This document shows positions 44,483 to 56,216 of a stretch of DNA of 64,000 nucleotides, one piece after another (within the stretch, counting starts at the first letter, position 1; the number at the start of each line of letters is the position of its first letter). A program made the position numbers and the translations under genes. Origin of the DNA: Aphrocallistes beatrix (lineage: Eukaryota; Porifera; Hexactinellida; Sceptrulophora; Aphrocallistidae); the NCBI GenBank assembly GCA_963281255.1, contig OY725494.1, positions 4,167,934 to 4,231,933 on the forward strand. Direction: 5' to 3'. Under the pieces are notes generated by a model that worked only from the letters and a program-made list of their open reading frames with translations, ran no database searches and was not told the origin of the DNA.

Positions 44483-46275
44483 GAATGTTAGCACACTAAT
44501 TGTATTAACTTGAACTGACATTCTTCATTTCTGGTAGCTTAGTTAAAACCCCCCAAATATTTTTGTCAACTCCTTTTCAGGTAAAAGTTTTACGTTAGTT
44601 TTCTAAATCAACAAACACAGAGTTTAATACATTCCATAGGGTTGTGTGGATTATTCACATGATTTATTAATTGTGCTTTTGTTTGTGAACTTATTCATTT
44701 CTTAAAATAGCATTATGTTTGTTTACATTCTAGGTTGTCATTACATGTATATTACTGTATTGTGTATATTTGATAACTACAAGTAATTAAAATAAGATAT
44801 TTGTTATTCATTTATTGCAATATGATTTGTATAAGCTACAATTCAACACGAATAATTGAAATTGAGAGTGGAATGAATTACTTTCGAAAATATGCAATTT
44901 ACTTCAAAATTAGTAAAGTGTATCATTTTAAAAGTTAATACTTTGTCTCTCTTTGCAGGGGAGACGTGATACTTACATGAATAAATGTCTTGAAGGAAGT
45001 TATTTATAGTAACAGCAATCGATTGTTTAAAAATAATACAATTGTACTCAGTGATGACCAAGAGCGAGAGTGCGGGTTTTAGATCATTCCGAGAGCGGAA
45101 GCACTGAACTTTCTCTCCCGCTAGCACTCGACATGGAACTATAGGACTGTTGCTGGTATGGTTAATGGAGATCAAACTTGGGATTCCGCTCTCGAGTATC
45201 AGACTCATACGCACCCCTAAAAGTTAATAATATAGGCATAGGATGATTAATAGCAGTTTAAAACTGACAAACTAAGTGATTTTCCAGATAATTGAATCAA
45301 ACTGTAGTAAAATAGATAGGAATTCGAGCCTCATTGAAGTACACGCGAGCGCATATTTTTCGCTCTTTTGACACAACACTGTTGTACTTATAGTTATTGA
45401 TAATAGAATGATTGCGTTGGGAATTTCCTGCGAAAAATTCATATGGAATTTAAAACGGGAGATTCCTAAGTAACCGCAAATTACCAAGCAATCATGCTGT
45501 GCCAAGATGGTGGAAGATTACAAGCACACAAGTATATGCATATGTAATATTTAACAATGGTGCATTTTAAACAATTTCCCAGTAAAATTAACTTCTATGC
45601 TCTCACGAATGTTATTCATAAATATAGAGCTAACTCTAAAATGCCAAGATGCTATATGACCATACTATTAAAAAATATTAATTGTATTTAATCGAATATT
45701 CACATTGTAAAATATAAGAAATTTTGTAGAGCTAAGATTTCCACCGCGAAATGAATTGCGTAGTACATATCGCAAAAACAAGACAGGGCCGACGGAATCG
45801 GTCAGATCATGGCCTGAGTACTTTAGCAATATAAGTCATGCTGTGACCGAAGAAATTACATCTGTTTCTGGTGCTCTTGCTGGAATTCATAACAACATAT
45901 TGTCATCTGTAGTCGTGATGTGAAGAATAATACTTTTTGGTATTCACACTGAATAAAAATTTGAAGTTTACATTATGCAAAAAGTTATTAACCAATTAAT
46001 TCCCGCACAAATAGTTTGATCCAATTGTTCAAGGATGCCAAAGCTACATTCAATTGAAAATTCAATTGAATATTCAATTGAATGGTGACTTTTGGTAGAA
46101 TCTTTCTAATTACTAACATATCAACAAATATAATACACATATGTCCTGTTATGAATATTTTAATTTATTAAAGTAATTATGATACACAAATTGTCAACAC
46201 TAACTGAAAAAATGCTTTAAATTGCCTCAATTCACATAAAAGTCTAATGATAGATTCTAGACATACTCTATAGAG

Positions 46276-46635
46276 CAGTGTTTCTCAAATTTTTTCTTCT
46301 CGCGGCACCCTTTCTAAACTTACACCTTTCAGCGGCACCCCTTAATTTGACTTAGGGGCAGGCCAATGAACAAATGATAGTAAAAGTGGAGATTGATTTG
46401 AATTATTACGACTTTATTATAGAATAACTAATTAGTATACTAGGAAATTATTGTGAATATTGTGTAATAAATTATTCCAGAGGATTGTCAGAGGACAATC
46501 ATCAAATTCAACATTGGCAATGGTATCAATAGAAAATAAAATAAAGCAGTATGTAAGTGTGGTAAGGCCTGCGGCACCCCTAGAGGAAGCAAATGGCACC
46601 CCAGGGTGCCGCGGCACCCCGGTTGAGAACCACTG
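46276..46635. mobile_element. hAT-like MITE with exact 8-bp target duplication
   Basis: Starts CAGTGTTTCTCAAA, ends GGTTGAGAACCACTG, and is flanked by CTATAGAG on both sides (46268-46275 and 46636-46643), which fits nTnnnnAn. GCGGCACCCC words recur near both ends. Copy B of the duplication has an empty site near 50010. Confidence 0.95.
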
Positions 46636-46643
46636 CTATAGAG

Positions 46644-48371
46644 GGTGATCCAAATAAGAAAAAAGCTGTATTAAGTATAACATAAAAACCACTTTATGTC
46701 TACCATTCGAGTAACACGATATCAAAATAAAGTAGTGGACCTTTGCATTGCCATTTTGATTTTTATGACTGTACCCATTTCAATGTATGACAAATATATG
46801 TTCATTTAAATTGAAGTATTGCGATAGATTGAAGGGATTTATTGAAATTAAAACTTTTTAATTTCATGTGACTTCAACTATTTAGCTCGGGTTTATCATT
46901 ATTATTCGTGAACAATTCCACCAGTTGGACCAACTAACTCGCAGTTGCTATGCTAACAATTGAATTCACTTCTTGAATATATCCAATATTATAGTTAGTT
47001 GGGATGACCCCAGTTGTGTATCGTCCCGTGTCAGTATGTTTTTGATTACTGTAGTGAATTCTTGATACCATTAGCAAGTGCATTGCTTGTAAATTTTAGG
47101 AATGTTTAATGATATTACACGTAAGCTTTGCTCGTGATACCCATTTTGGATGGATCTATGACATTTCAACAGATAAAGTAATTGATTCTTGTTCGCGATT
47201 TAGGATTCATGAGATTTTCTAGCATGTGTTTGCAGCATTATCGGCCCAATCCTTCAACTAGTTATAGAAAAATACGTGATCATTCCCTCACCGTTTGCGG
47301 AATTTCTCAAAGTCTCGAGAACGGATTCACGGTTCGTTACAAAAGTTTTGAACTGTATACTTGTAGTAGAATATTGAGGAAGATTAGATGATGTTATCAA
47401 AATATAATTGAATGAAAATTACCTTTGTGGAGCATATAGCACTCTTATTTTGTGACTCGAACTTAGTTGATTGTCCCTCAAATGTTTCTTACTGTATCAT
47501 CTCTGCCGAGACACCTGTACAATAGCATGAACAGCCAAGTTTCTAATACGTATGCTACAACGCAACAACTATTCTACACATGAAATATTTTACCTAATTT
47601 CTTCTACTGAATTTCTCAGAATGATTAAAATATTGATTTATCTACTCTTCCTAGAATACTAGAGTATTGACTTACCCTGTATTTCTACTGATAAGGATTA
47701 TCTTCAACGAATTACAGTACACCAGATCATTATCAGACCAGCTTTATATGGTAGAATATGTTAATTGCAGAATTTGCAATTGTTCGGTCAGAAAATCATA
47801 ATTAGCAAGTCTTAGCAACATACTATTTCTCTACCGTTGTAACAATTTATAGGTTATACGTTGTAACAATTTATAAATGTATCCTTTTGTTCATAAAAAC
47901 AACAACAACAACAAGAAGTTTTGATCGATACATTTGAACATATTAGTCAGAACTTTGCTTGTTTTGGCTAATGGTTAACCATTAACATTATAATTGGATA
48001 TCTTTCTATTGGATCCTCTAACTAATTTCATTATAAACATATTCTGTATGCAAGTAATTATGAACCACTATTCTATTCAAGTTGTTAGAGGAACTACTTT
48101 GTAATTATACGATAATTGATAGATCTAACTATTCATGATGATAGAAGTACACAGTAAAGTTCTGTAATTAGTTATTATGATAGCTATAAGGATATTTATA
48201 TAATGGGACATATGCCTTGGTGAATTTTTGCTTTTTATTGAAGTCATTACTTATAATATTACTTGTCAATGTCAATGATTTAAAAATCTGTACCCACCCC
48301 TGACTTTCACTTTTAGGTTCTTCAGTTAAATTTTAGAATACCTTCATTGCCATTAGTTAGTATTATCCCCG
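46644..48371. other. Non-coding part of copy A
   Basis: Most of it matches 50040-51125. AACAACAACAACAACAA at 47899 is a short microsatellite. I see no gene. Confidence 0.5.
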
Positions 48372-48495
48372 TTAAAACTCTTTAGCCTTGGGATATTTTA
48401 TATTTATAGGATATACACCACACTTTTAGGGTTTTTCCGCCCAAAATAACTTAATCGGAAATGAGCTAGCAAAATTCCATATACGAATCGGGATT
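48372..48495 (+). repeat. Family A short repeat inserted in copy A
   Basis: TATTTATAGG, CTTTTAGGGTTTTTCCGCCC, CTTAATCGGAAATGAGC and CGAATCGGGATTTATT follow the family order. At the matching spot in copy B (near 51131) the sequence runs CCCGTTTAAATTACTAA uninterrupted. Confidence 0.75.
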
Positions 48496-48695
48496 TATTA
48501 ATTAATTAAATAACTAATCCCTGGAGTTTGGTTGACAATCTACATCCACTAATGCACAGAATAGCTATGTATTAGTCTCTTTACCAACATTATTTTAAAA
48601 TTAAGGTTATAAAGATATAGTGTATGACCTAACATTGCTCGGACCTGCCTTCACTAGAGCATAAGTCACACTAGCCTCTGGTATATCATTATCTG

Positions 48696-48815
48696 CAGGG
48701 GCGCCGAACTTTCTGAAATCTATGGGAAGTTTTGGAGTTCCAGGGGGGACTCAGCCCTAAAATTTGTATTGCGTCTATGGGCCATCTTCGAATCCAGGGG
48801 AAGCTCGAGCCCACC
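48696..48815 (-). mobile_element. Truncated hAT-like MITE
   Basis: CAGGGGCGCCGAAC and then TTTGTATTGCGTCTATGGGC and CTTCGAATCCAGGGG match the complement of 37927-38072. It ends abruptly at a T run where family C begins. Confidence 0.7.
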
Positions 48816-48950
48816 ACTTTTTTTGATTGAGGAATTGGAGGTGCTAGAAATGTGAAAACACTGGTAAATAATAATCAGTCTAGAAAGGAGTTCGAAGATC
48901 TAAACGATACTTGACACCTCGCCGGGATAGGTGACAAAATGTGCTGACCA
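48816..48950 (+). mobile_element. Family C element, 5' half beside a gene fragment
   Basis: GATTGAGGAATTGGAGGTGC, GTTCGAAGATCTAAAC and GATAGGTGACAAAATGTGCT follow the order of the 12660 copy. It stops where homology to the promoter of gene 7 begins. Confidence 0.7.
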
Positions 48951-49076
48951 ATCAAATACTTGTAGCAGAAAAGAATGCAAAGTAGAATCTCTGTACGACC
49001 CATGGATTTTTCACAAAAAGAATATATTTCGATTTTTACAATGAAACGACATTTCAAGAATCCCATGTATTCCACA

Positions 49077-49334
49077 ATGAGCTCTTTTTGTAATGTCATT
49101 GAATATCAATATCAAACACTAACTGACAAACTGGAAACGCAGTGTTGAATCCCAACAAATTTCACGGCGGTGGACATATAATGAAAAAGATGCTTCAGCT
49201 TAAAGAAGAGAGCAGAATGCTAAGTGTACAGGATGTTAAGAACAAATTCGAAAACCTTCTTTAGTTTAGACTTGATGATGATGATAAAATCCAAATAAAA
49301 TTCAATCGAAACAAACTAGGCAACATCGCTAATA
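49077..49334 (+). pseudogene. Dead copy of member 7 (member 8)
   Basis: Begins ATGAGCTCTTTTTGTAATG, giving MSSFCNVIEYQYQTLTDKL, and follows member 7 with high identity. A one-base loss after about residue 19 shifts the frame. TGG has become TAG in the ENLLWF block (near 49263). Homology ends near 49334, only a quarter into the gene. Upstream, an ~18-bp segment holding the TATA box is missing. It is flanked on both sides by pieces of family C. Confidence 0.88.
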
Positions 49335-49364
49335 AAAGCAATCAACCGTTTCTTTGATATCCCC

Positions 49365-49436
49365 AGGCTCTCGCAGGGTTACCGCGGACACACAGTGTCC
49401 GCAAGCCGCGCATCGCAAGCCAGCGAAGCGCACTTG
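49365..49436 (+). mobile_element. Family C element, 3' end
   Basis: CCCCAGGCTCTCGCAGGG, CGGACACACAGTGTCCGC and AAGCGCACTTGTA form the family C 3' end, directly after the gene fragment and before sequence matching 45262 onward. Confidence 0.75.
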
Positions 49437-51308
49437 TAGCAGTTTAAAACTAGATAAGTTAGGTGATTTTCCAGACACGTAATTGAATACAAACTGTAGT
49501 AAATTGTAGGAATTCGAGCCTCATTGAAGTACACGCTAGCGAATATTTTGCTCTCTTTGGACACAACACTGTTTGTACTTTGTTATTGATTATAGAATGA
49601 TTAGGTTGGGAATCACCTGCTCAAAGTAACTGGATATTACTAAGTAACCTTAAATTACCAAGCAAATTATGATGTGTGCCAAGATGATGAAGGTATCACA
49701 AACACACAAATATATATATGCAATGTACTTGTAGTATTTAACAATACTGCATTTCAAACAATTTCCAGTGAGATTAACTTCCATGCTATTCACGAATGTT
49801 ATTTGTAAATATAGAGCTAACTTTAACAGCAAGATACATACAAATCTTCTAATTACTAATACGTATATCAACGAATAGAATACACATGTATCCTGTTATG
49901 AACAATTTCAGTTCTAAAGTAATTATGATACACAAATTGTCTACACTAACAGAAACAAATGTTAAAATTGCCTCAATTAACATAAAAGTATAATGATAGA
50001 TTCCAGACATACTTATATAGGATTTGTTATCAAAATCTTTAAAAAAATAACTTACACTCACCGATAGTACTCATACTATCCTTCGCTACAAAATCTTTGA
50101 AATGTATCGTAGAGTGTTTGGGGAAATTAGATGGTGTTATAAAAATAGAATTGCATGAAAATGTCTTTGTGAAGCATATAGTACTCTTATTTTCTGATCC
50201 GAACTTAGTTGTCCCCTGAAATGTTTCATACTGTATCAGCTCCGACCAGATATGATACACCTGTGTATGGAACAGCCCAGTTTCTAATATGCTGCAACGC
50301 AACCACTATTCTACACATGACATACTTTACTAACTTTCTACTGAATTCTTTCTTTGAATTTATAATATTTGATTACTCTACTCTTCCCTAGAACAAACCA
50401 TTATTAGACTTCTTTTGCTTTCTACTGATACATAAGGATATATCCTCAACTAATCACATAATACCATTCCATATCAGGATTATATAGTAGAAATGTTCAC
50501 TCGTACTGTACAATATGTGCTCAGACGATTCTACTAAATTATAAACTATCAATTTCTTTGGTCAGAAGATATTTGAAGTCAGACTATTCTCTCTGTTGTA
50601 ACTATCTTGATTGAATTTTTCTTTTTGCGTTCATAAAAATTTTGACTAATTACACTAATACATTTAAACATTTGAACATATCAGTAAGAACTTTGTTTGT
50701 TTAGGTTAACGGGTTAACTAACCATTAACATTATAATTTGATATTCTACACTTTCCATTATATCGTATAACTAATTTCATTATAAACATGTTCTAAATTC
50801 AATTATTATGAACCACTCATCTATTCAAGTTGCTGGAGGGGCTACAATGGCCTTGTAACAATATACGATACTTGATAGCTCTAATTTCTCGTGATGATAG
50901 AAGTAAAGAGTAAAGTTCTGTAATTATTCCAGTAGTATTTATGTGGCTATTATTATATGCACAAGGATATTCATATGAAGGAACATATGCCTTGCTTAAA
51001 ATTTGCTTTTTATTGAATTATTACTTAAAAATTATTTGGCAATGTCAATTTATTGAAAAATCCTGCATACTCCTGAGCTCATTTTGAGATTCTTTTTAAA
51101 TCTTAGGATCCTCCTCATTGCCATTAGTTAGTATAACCCGTTTAAATTACTAATTACTGGATACTTGGTTGATAACTACATTCACTGATGTACAGAGTAT
51201 CTATTACTAATCTCATCAATCAGCATTATTTTTAAAATAAGGTTATCGATATAGGATCTAACATTGCTCGGACGTGCTCTTCACTAACTAGAGCATCAAT
51301 CACACTAG

Positions 51309-52584
51309 TGCTAAATCGTGTGATAGCAAGCGACAAGTCGCGAGATATAGGAATATAGTATTACGGACGGTGGTTCTAAATCGTGCCACACACGACGAGA
51401 TCGTGAGAGTTGAGAGGCCTGTGATTGTCTTTATTTCTTTACTACTATCTTATTTGACCTCATCAAGCTATCACACTTGTAACTTTGCTTCTATGTGTTG
51501 ATTCACAACATCAACTGCAAAGTGATTGGGTTGTGAATTTATCTGACAATTAGAGTTGATTTATACATTAAGGATGGTGTATTAGAAATTACCTGAATTT
51601 TAGAACATCAAAATCAGTCCATTTAAAATGATGCTGAATTACTTTCTACTTCTGTGTTCACCATGCAAGCAACATTGTGCTCATAAACCTTTCTACCATC
51701 CACATTCTTAAACTATTGAATATAAATCTTCTACTACTTTTAAATTATGGATTGTATCAGTAGTGATATTGATGATACAACTAGTGGAATCATTTATGGT
51801 AGGAATTTTAAAATAGTGGCGATATCTGTAGGATGACTTGTTTTGTCGTTGTGTCTACCTAGGTCAGCGGAAACAGTTACAAAGTGACCATACTCATGGC
51901 TCTTCGTCGGTATAGTTAGGGGATCAGTCGGTCGTGAAATTGAAGATACAGATCCCGATTTTAACTGATATTATGTACGGCGATCCCGATCAAGATCAAA
52001 ATTTTAAAAAGGAACTCGATCTCGATCATTTCCCAACGTTTTTACTTGACACATGATATTTACCGTAACTAAAAAGTATTTAATGTAATGGTGTAATAAT
52101 ATTGAAAGAAAAATTATCTCTTTGATGTGCATGCTGCTTACGAGATTTCTACTGAGTTCTTTATTTGAACGAATCAGATGTCTCTACTCTTCCTAAATAA
52201 AGCATGACTTTCCATTCATTTCTACTGCTAAACCGTATTGCATTCAGATCAGCTATATCTGGCTACTAGCTGGTAGAATATGTCCAATACATGTCTATTT
52301 AATACGCAATCATTTGGAGGTAGAGTCATAAAAATTATACATAACAATCATACTGATACACCATCAATTAAAATATTTCAGAAGATCTATTCTCTATCGG
52401 TTAGATAATGAGGATGTTAAATAACTGATACACTTCAAATTCTAAAATGTAGAAAGGTCGTTTGTGTGGGTTAACTGAATATCATTACGATTAGATAACC
52501 TCCACGCAATCTATTTGATAATTGCAATGTAAGCAACGAACCACTCCTCTAAGAGCTTAAAGAAGGTTCTAATATGAGTGCAAC
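51309..52584. other. Gene-free stretch
   Basis: ATCGTGTGATAGC and AATCGTGCCACAC around 51320-51385 look like worn repeats, and GATCCCGAT words cluster at 51950-52030. No gene was seen. Confidence 0.45.
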
Positions 52585-52732
52585 CAGTGGCGTAGCCATG
52601 GGGGGCCAGGCCCCGGTTAGCGAAGCTGAGGCCCCGGTAGGGACCACACCGCTTCAGTATTTCTGCATTGCGGGCTCCGCTGAAATATCTGAGTGCCCCA
52701 GGTGTGCCCAGGTTGAGATGGCTATGCCAGTG
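52585..52732. mobile_element. hAT-like MITE
   Basis: Starts CAGTGGCGTAGCC and ends GGCTATGCCAGTG. The flanking octamers AGTGCAAC and ATCGTAAC match at 5 of 8. GCCCCGG words occur inside. Confidence 0.75.
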
Positions 52733-52959
52733 ATCGTAACCTAATATGAGAATTGATAGATTTAATTACAGGTATACTCTAAAAGTGACACCTCTGAAAT
52801 ACGGTACCTCTGAAAACGAAAACCTCCGAAATACGTCAGTTAAGTAAGCTCCGGATTAACATTTCGAATCATACTGCAAGCACCTTGGTTCCTCGGACGA
52901 TACCAGATACCAGATACCAGATAGTACCGGCCGGGCACCTAGATAAACTCTTGATCATA

Positions 52960-53092
52960 TTCATAGCAACCCAATATGCAAATCGAATGCTGATCCCTAA
53001 GGAATACAATCGACAAATCGAAAATATTCTATTTCCACTACCTTTTGAATAGAGATGACGGCTCAGTACTTATGAAATGACCTAAGTATAAG
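52960..53092 (+). repeat. One arm of the foldback family seen at 2776
   Basis: CCAATATGCAAATCGAATGC, TATTTCCACTAC and GGCTCAGTACTTATGAAATG match the right arm at 3290-3878, here without the nested MITE. Confidence 0.75.
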
Positions 53093-53204
53093 CGTCATAT
53101 TTCATATGTGTCTGGGTAACTGAGACTTGTCACATACCAAACGACATTTGCAACCTACTCTAACTAAATAACTCTACCTTGAAAGTATAGAGAAATCATG
53201 CCAC

Positions 53205-53388
53205 TGTCACACGTATAACCCGAAGTGTAATAACTGACAAGGTTAGTATACAACAATAAAGAAATCTAGTTCAGTATTCGTACAAAGGAAATGAAAATAA
53301 TGTAGATACAGGTACTAAGTAGTAGGTTATATATTTTGGTTACTTAACAATATACTCTGTGATTCCCTGTACTGAAATACTGCTAACA
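53205..53388 (-). repeat. 3' LTR of the Ty3/gypsy element
   Basis: 184 bp, TG...CA on either strand, and indistinguishable by eye from the other LTR at 57891-58074. A TATATAA motif lies inside on the minus strand. Confidence 0.95.
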
Positions 53389-53402
53389 TCACCACCTCCC
53401 TT

Positions 53403-56216
53403 TTAATTCCTTCCATCCCGGGGCTGATTTCGTTCCACGGTCCCAGTTGGTATTCTTTCCCCTCTCTTGGGTATCTTATCCCATGGAATGAAATCATCAA
53501 ACTGTTTGGCCTTCCTGTTACGTAAGGGATATCTCCTCCCAACTGGGGGAACTTCCTCTTCCGACGTATTCGTTGTTGCCTCTTCTCCCTCACTGAATCT
53601 ATTCCCCGAATCCAACTCAACATTTTGTCCAGACTGCGTTCCTGGATCTTGATTCTCTTCATTCAGGATTAAGCCATCAGGTTGATCACTATTATCGTCA
53701 TGACCATTATTCAAAGGATAATTCACCACAACTGGAGAATTCCCACTATATACCTTGCACCTGTCGAGATGGACCCATTTTTCTCGATCTCGAATCCGCG
53801 AACCCCTATTATTTCGAGCCTGCTTCCGAATCCTTATCTTCACGTCTGGCCCTTTCTTGTCCAGAACCTCGTACGGACCGTCGTACCTTGGGTCTAATGC
53901 GTCATGTCTAGCAGAATTCCGTAACATCACCCTGTCTCCTCTCTCGACTTGTGTCTCGGCTCTTTTTTCGTTTACCCCTTCTCTTGACTTCGTTAAAGCC
54001 TGCTCAATACTCTCTCTGGCCATGGCATGTAATGCTGCCTGCGTTTCCTTCAATTTCCCTAGGTACTCGCTATGTGAATTCGGGATATCATTCTCGAGGT
54101 TCTCACACCATAGGTCCAGAGGCGAACGTGGTTGCCTTCCATATGTTAGTTGGTAGGGTGGGATTTTACTTGATGCATTAGACATGCAATTGCAATGGAA
54201 GCTGACCTCCTGGAGCAATGACGGCCAAGACCCTTTTCCTAACTGGCGGACCAACATAAGGCATAGCATAACTTGTTTTACAAATCCGACATTTCGTTCA
54301 GCCATGCCGTTGCATTGAGGATGATAAGGGGTAGAACGCCGTTTATCGATATTCAGCGAAGCACAGAACTTCCGGAATTCGATCCCATCGAGCTGTGCTC
54401 CTTGATCTGTAACCAGAATCTCAGGTACTCCATAACCCCTGTAGATCCACCCTTGCTCAAACGCAGTGATTACCCCCTCCGTCGTTTGGTCGCGGAGTGG
54501 CATCACTTCAATCAGACGTGTGAAAAGGTCCACAATGACCAGGAAATATCTGTACTCACCATCAGCCCAGGGTAGCGTGCCAATGTCCATTGCTACTGCT
54601 CTACCAGGGTAGTCATTTCCAAGCAACATTGACCGTATTGGTTCCCTCGATTTGTGAGATGGCTTGACTCGTTGGCATGTTACGCATCCCCGACAGTATA
54701 GTTTTGCATCCCTCGCCATCTTAGGCCAGTAATAGCTCCGTCGCAGGGCTTCTAGGGTTCCTGCAATTCCGAAATGACCTAGTGCATGCACTCTTTCCAG
54801 TACCTCCTTCCTTAATACAGTAGGGACCACGAATCGATGGTCGAAGTATAGTACTCCTTCCTTGAGATACAAATGGCTAGACACCTTCTTCAATTGCCCT
54901 GTCTCTACATTCCCCAAGTCATACCACTGCTGGACCGCCTTCTGTATAACGGGATCTCTCAACTGCTCCCGCACAATCCGCTTGAGGACTCTTTCTGCTG
55001 TTCCCACTGCGTATACATGTCCCTCAAACTCCGCTTCATCGTCCACTTTTCTGTCCCGCTCGAGGTGAGGGATTCGGCTGAGGTAGTCGGCCGTTTGATT
55101 CAAACTTCCTGGACGATATTCCACTCTGTATGGCAGTGACTCCAGTTCTAAAATCCATCGCGCATACGTGTGGCGAGGATCCTTCTGACTCCTCAGCCAC
55201 TGAAGGGGGCAGTGATCAGTAAGAAAAACGACTTCGCTCGCTGCTCTTAGATATACTGACCACTTCCTCGCAGCTGACACCAAGGCCCACGCCTCTAACT
55301 GCCCCGCACTATAACTCTTCTGCGAAGGACTTAAGGAGGAAGAATAATAGCAAATAGGGCGGAGCTTGCTCGTTGCTGGATCCCTTTGTGAAAGTACTGC
55401 TCCGACTCCGGTTGCGCTGGCGTCTACTTCGACATAGAATGCTTTAGTCCATTGAGGGAATGCTAACACGACAGGCTCATTTGTCAACCTATCCCTTAAC
55501 GTTGCAAAGGCCAGCTCGCATTCTGGGGTCCACTTCCACCGTGACCCCTTTTCGGTTAGTTTGTATAACGGGGCTGCAATATTCGCCATCTTCGGAATAT
55601 AACAACGATAGTAGTTGAGAGTTCCCAAAAATCGTTGGAGCTCCCGCACACATCCCGGGTTTGGGAATGACTTAACTCTATCTAGATACGATATGACCGG
55701 CTCCCTACCGCGGTTAGAGATATGATGACCAAGAAATTCACACTCCCAATAGGCCAGGCGGCATTTATCTTCCCGTAATTGTATACCCTTATCTTGGAGG
55801 CGTCTGAATACTTCGCGCAGGTGTTTAATGTGATCATCGAAACTTACGGAAAAGATGAGGATATCGTCTATGTAGCTTTCCGCTGATTTGATTCCTTGTA
55901 AAGTATTATCCATTAACCGCTGGAAAGTAGCTCCCGAGTTAACCATTCCAAAAGGCATCACCAACATCTCGTACAAACCTCTCGGTGTGTGGAACGCCGT
56001 CTTTTCTATGTCTTGCTCTCTCATGGGAACGCACCAGTATGCACTAGCCACATCGAGACAAGAGAAGTATCGACTCCCTTCTAGCTTGTCTAAAATTGAT
56101 TGAGGGTTCGGGGGGCCGTATGCATCCCTTTTAGCAACGGAATTCAGTAGTCTATAATCAACTGCGAAGCGCATTCTTCCGTCTTTTTTACGCACGAGGA
56201 CTACGTCACTTCCCAT
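53403..56216 (-). CDS. pol: pol region of the Ty3/gypsy element
   Basis: The reverse-transcriptase palm shows VPMREQDIEKTAF, MPFGMVNSGATFQRLMD and the catalytic YIDD. RNase H shows FYVEVDASATGVGAVLSQ and LTDHCPLQWL. Integrase shows the H2C2 finger (HALGHFGIAG ... CRGCVTC), the D of AMDIGTL, the D of VTDQGAQ, the E of NGMAERNVGF, and the YDGPYEVL box of the GPY/F module. After it comes a tail rich in N, E and D. These enzymes copy the element's RNA and insert the DNA. It belongs to the element at 53205-58074 and is not a host gene. Confidence 0.93.
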   Translation of the reverse strand: MGSDVVLVRKKDGRMRFAVDYRLLNSVAKRDAYGPPNPQSILDKLEGSRYFSCLDVASAYWCVPMREQDIEKTAFHTPRGLYEMLVMPFGMVNSGATFQRLMDNTLQGIKSAESYIDDILIFSVSFDDHIKHLREVFRRLQDKGIQLREDKCRLAYWECEFLGHHISNRGREPVISYLDRVKSFPNPGCVRELQRFLGTLNYYRCYIPKMANIAAPLYKLTEKGSRWKWTPECELAFATLRDRLTNEPVVLAFPQWTKAFYVEVDASATGVGAVLSQRDPATSKLRPICYYSSSLSPSQKSYSAGQLEAWALVSAARKWSVYLRAASEVVFLTDHCPLQWLRSQKDPRHTYARWILELESLPYRVEYRPGSLNQTADYLSRIPHLERDRKVDDEAEFEGHVYAVGTAERVLKRIVREQLRDPVIQKAVQQWYDLGNVETGQLKKVSSHLYLKEGVLYFDHRFVVPTVLRKEVLERVHALGHFGIAGTLEALRRSYYWPKMARDAKLYCRGCVTCQRVKPSHKSREPIRSMLLGNDYPGRAVAMDIGTLPWADGEYRYFLVIVDLFTRLIEVMPLRDQTTEGVITAFEQGWIYRGYGVPEILVTDQGAQLDGIEFRKFCASLNIDKRRSTPYHPQCNGMAERNVGFVKQVMLCLMLVRQLGKGSWPSLLQEVSFHCNCMSNASSKIPPYQLTYGRQPRSPLDLWCENLENDIPNSHSEYLGKLKETQAALHAMARESIEQALTKSREGVNEKRAETQVERGDRVMLRNSARHDALDPRYDGPYEVLDKKGPDVKIRIRKQARNNRGSRIRDREKWVHLDRCKVYSGNSPVVVNYPLNNGHDDNSDQPDGLILNEENQDPGTQSGQNVELDSGNRFSEGEEATTNTSEEEVPPVGRRYPLRNRKAKQFDDFIPWDKIPKRGERIPTGTVERNQPRDGRN

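Larger units (their letters stand above)
43353..48680. repeat. Segmental duplication, copy A (holds gene 7)
   Basis: Copy A matches copy B (48951-51308) in the same order and orientation, from the gene promoter through long non-coding stretches. Examples are GGAATTCGAGCCTCATTGAA (45319 and 49510), GTAATTATGATACACAAATT (46173 and 49918) and CATTGCCATTAGTTAGTAT (48346 and 51117). Copy A also holds a hAT MITE and a family A repeat that copy B lacks. Confidence 0.85.
48951..51308. repeat. Segmental duplication, copy B
   Basis: Diverged and shorter partner of 43353-48680. The stretch matching about 43735-45260 of copy A is missing and replaced by a family C 3' end. See the copy A entry for shared landmarks. 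Confidence 0.85.

Noticed and set aside
44843-45214. 123-codon minus-strand frame downstream of gene 7
   Set aside because: Not kept in the partner duplication copy, and no domain is seen.
53327-55139. Several plus-strand frames of 60-130 codons opposite the pol region
   Set aside because: Shadow frames of the GC-richer retrotransposon coding strand.
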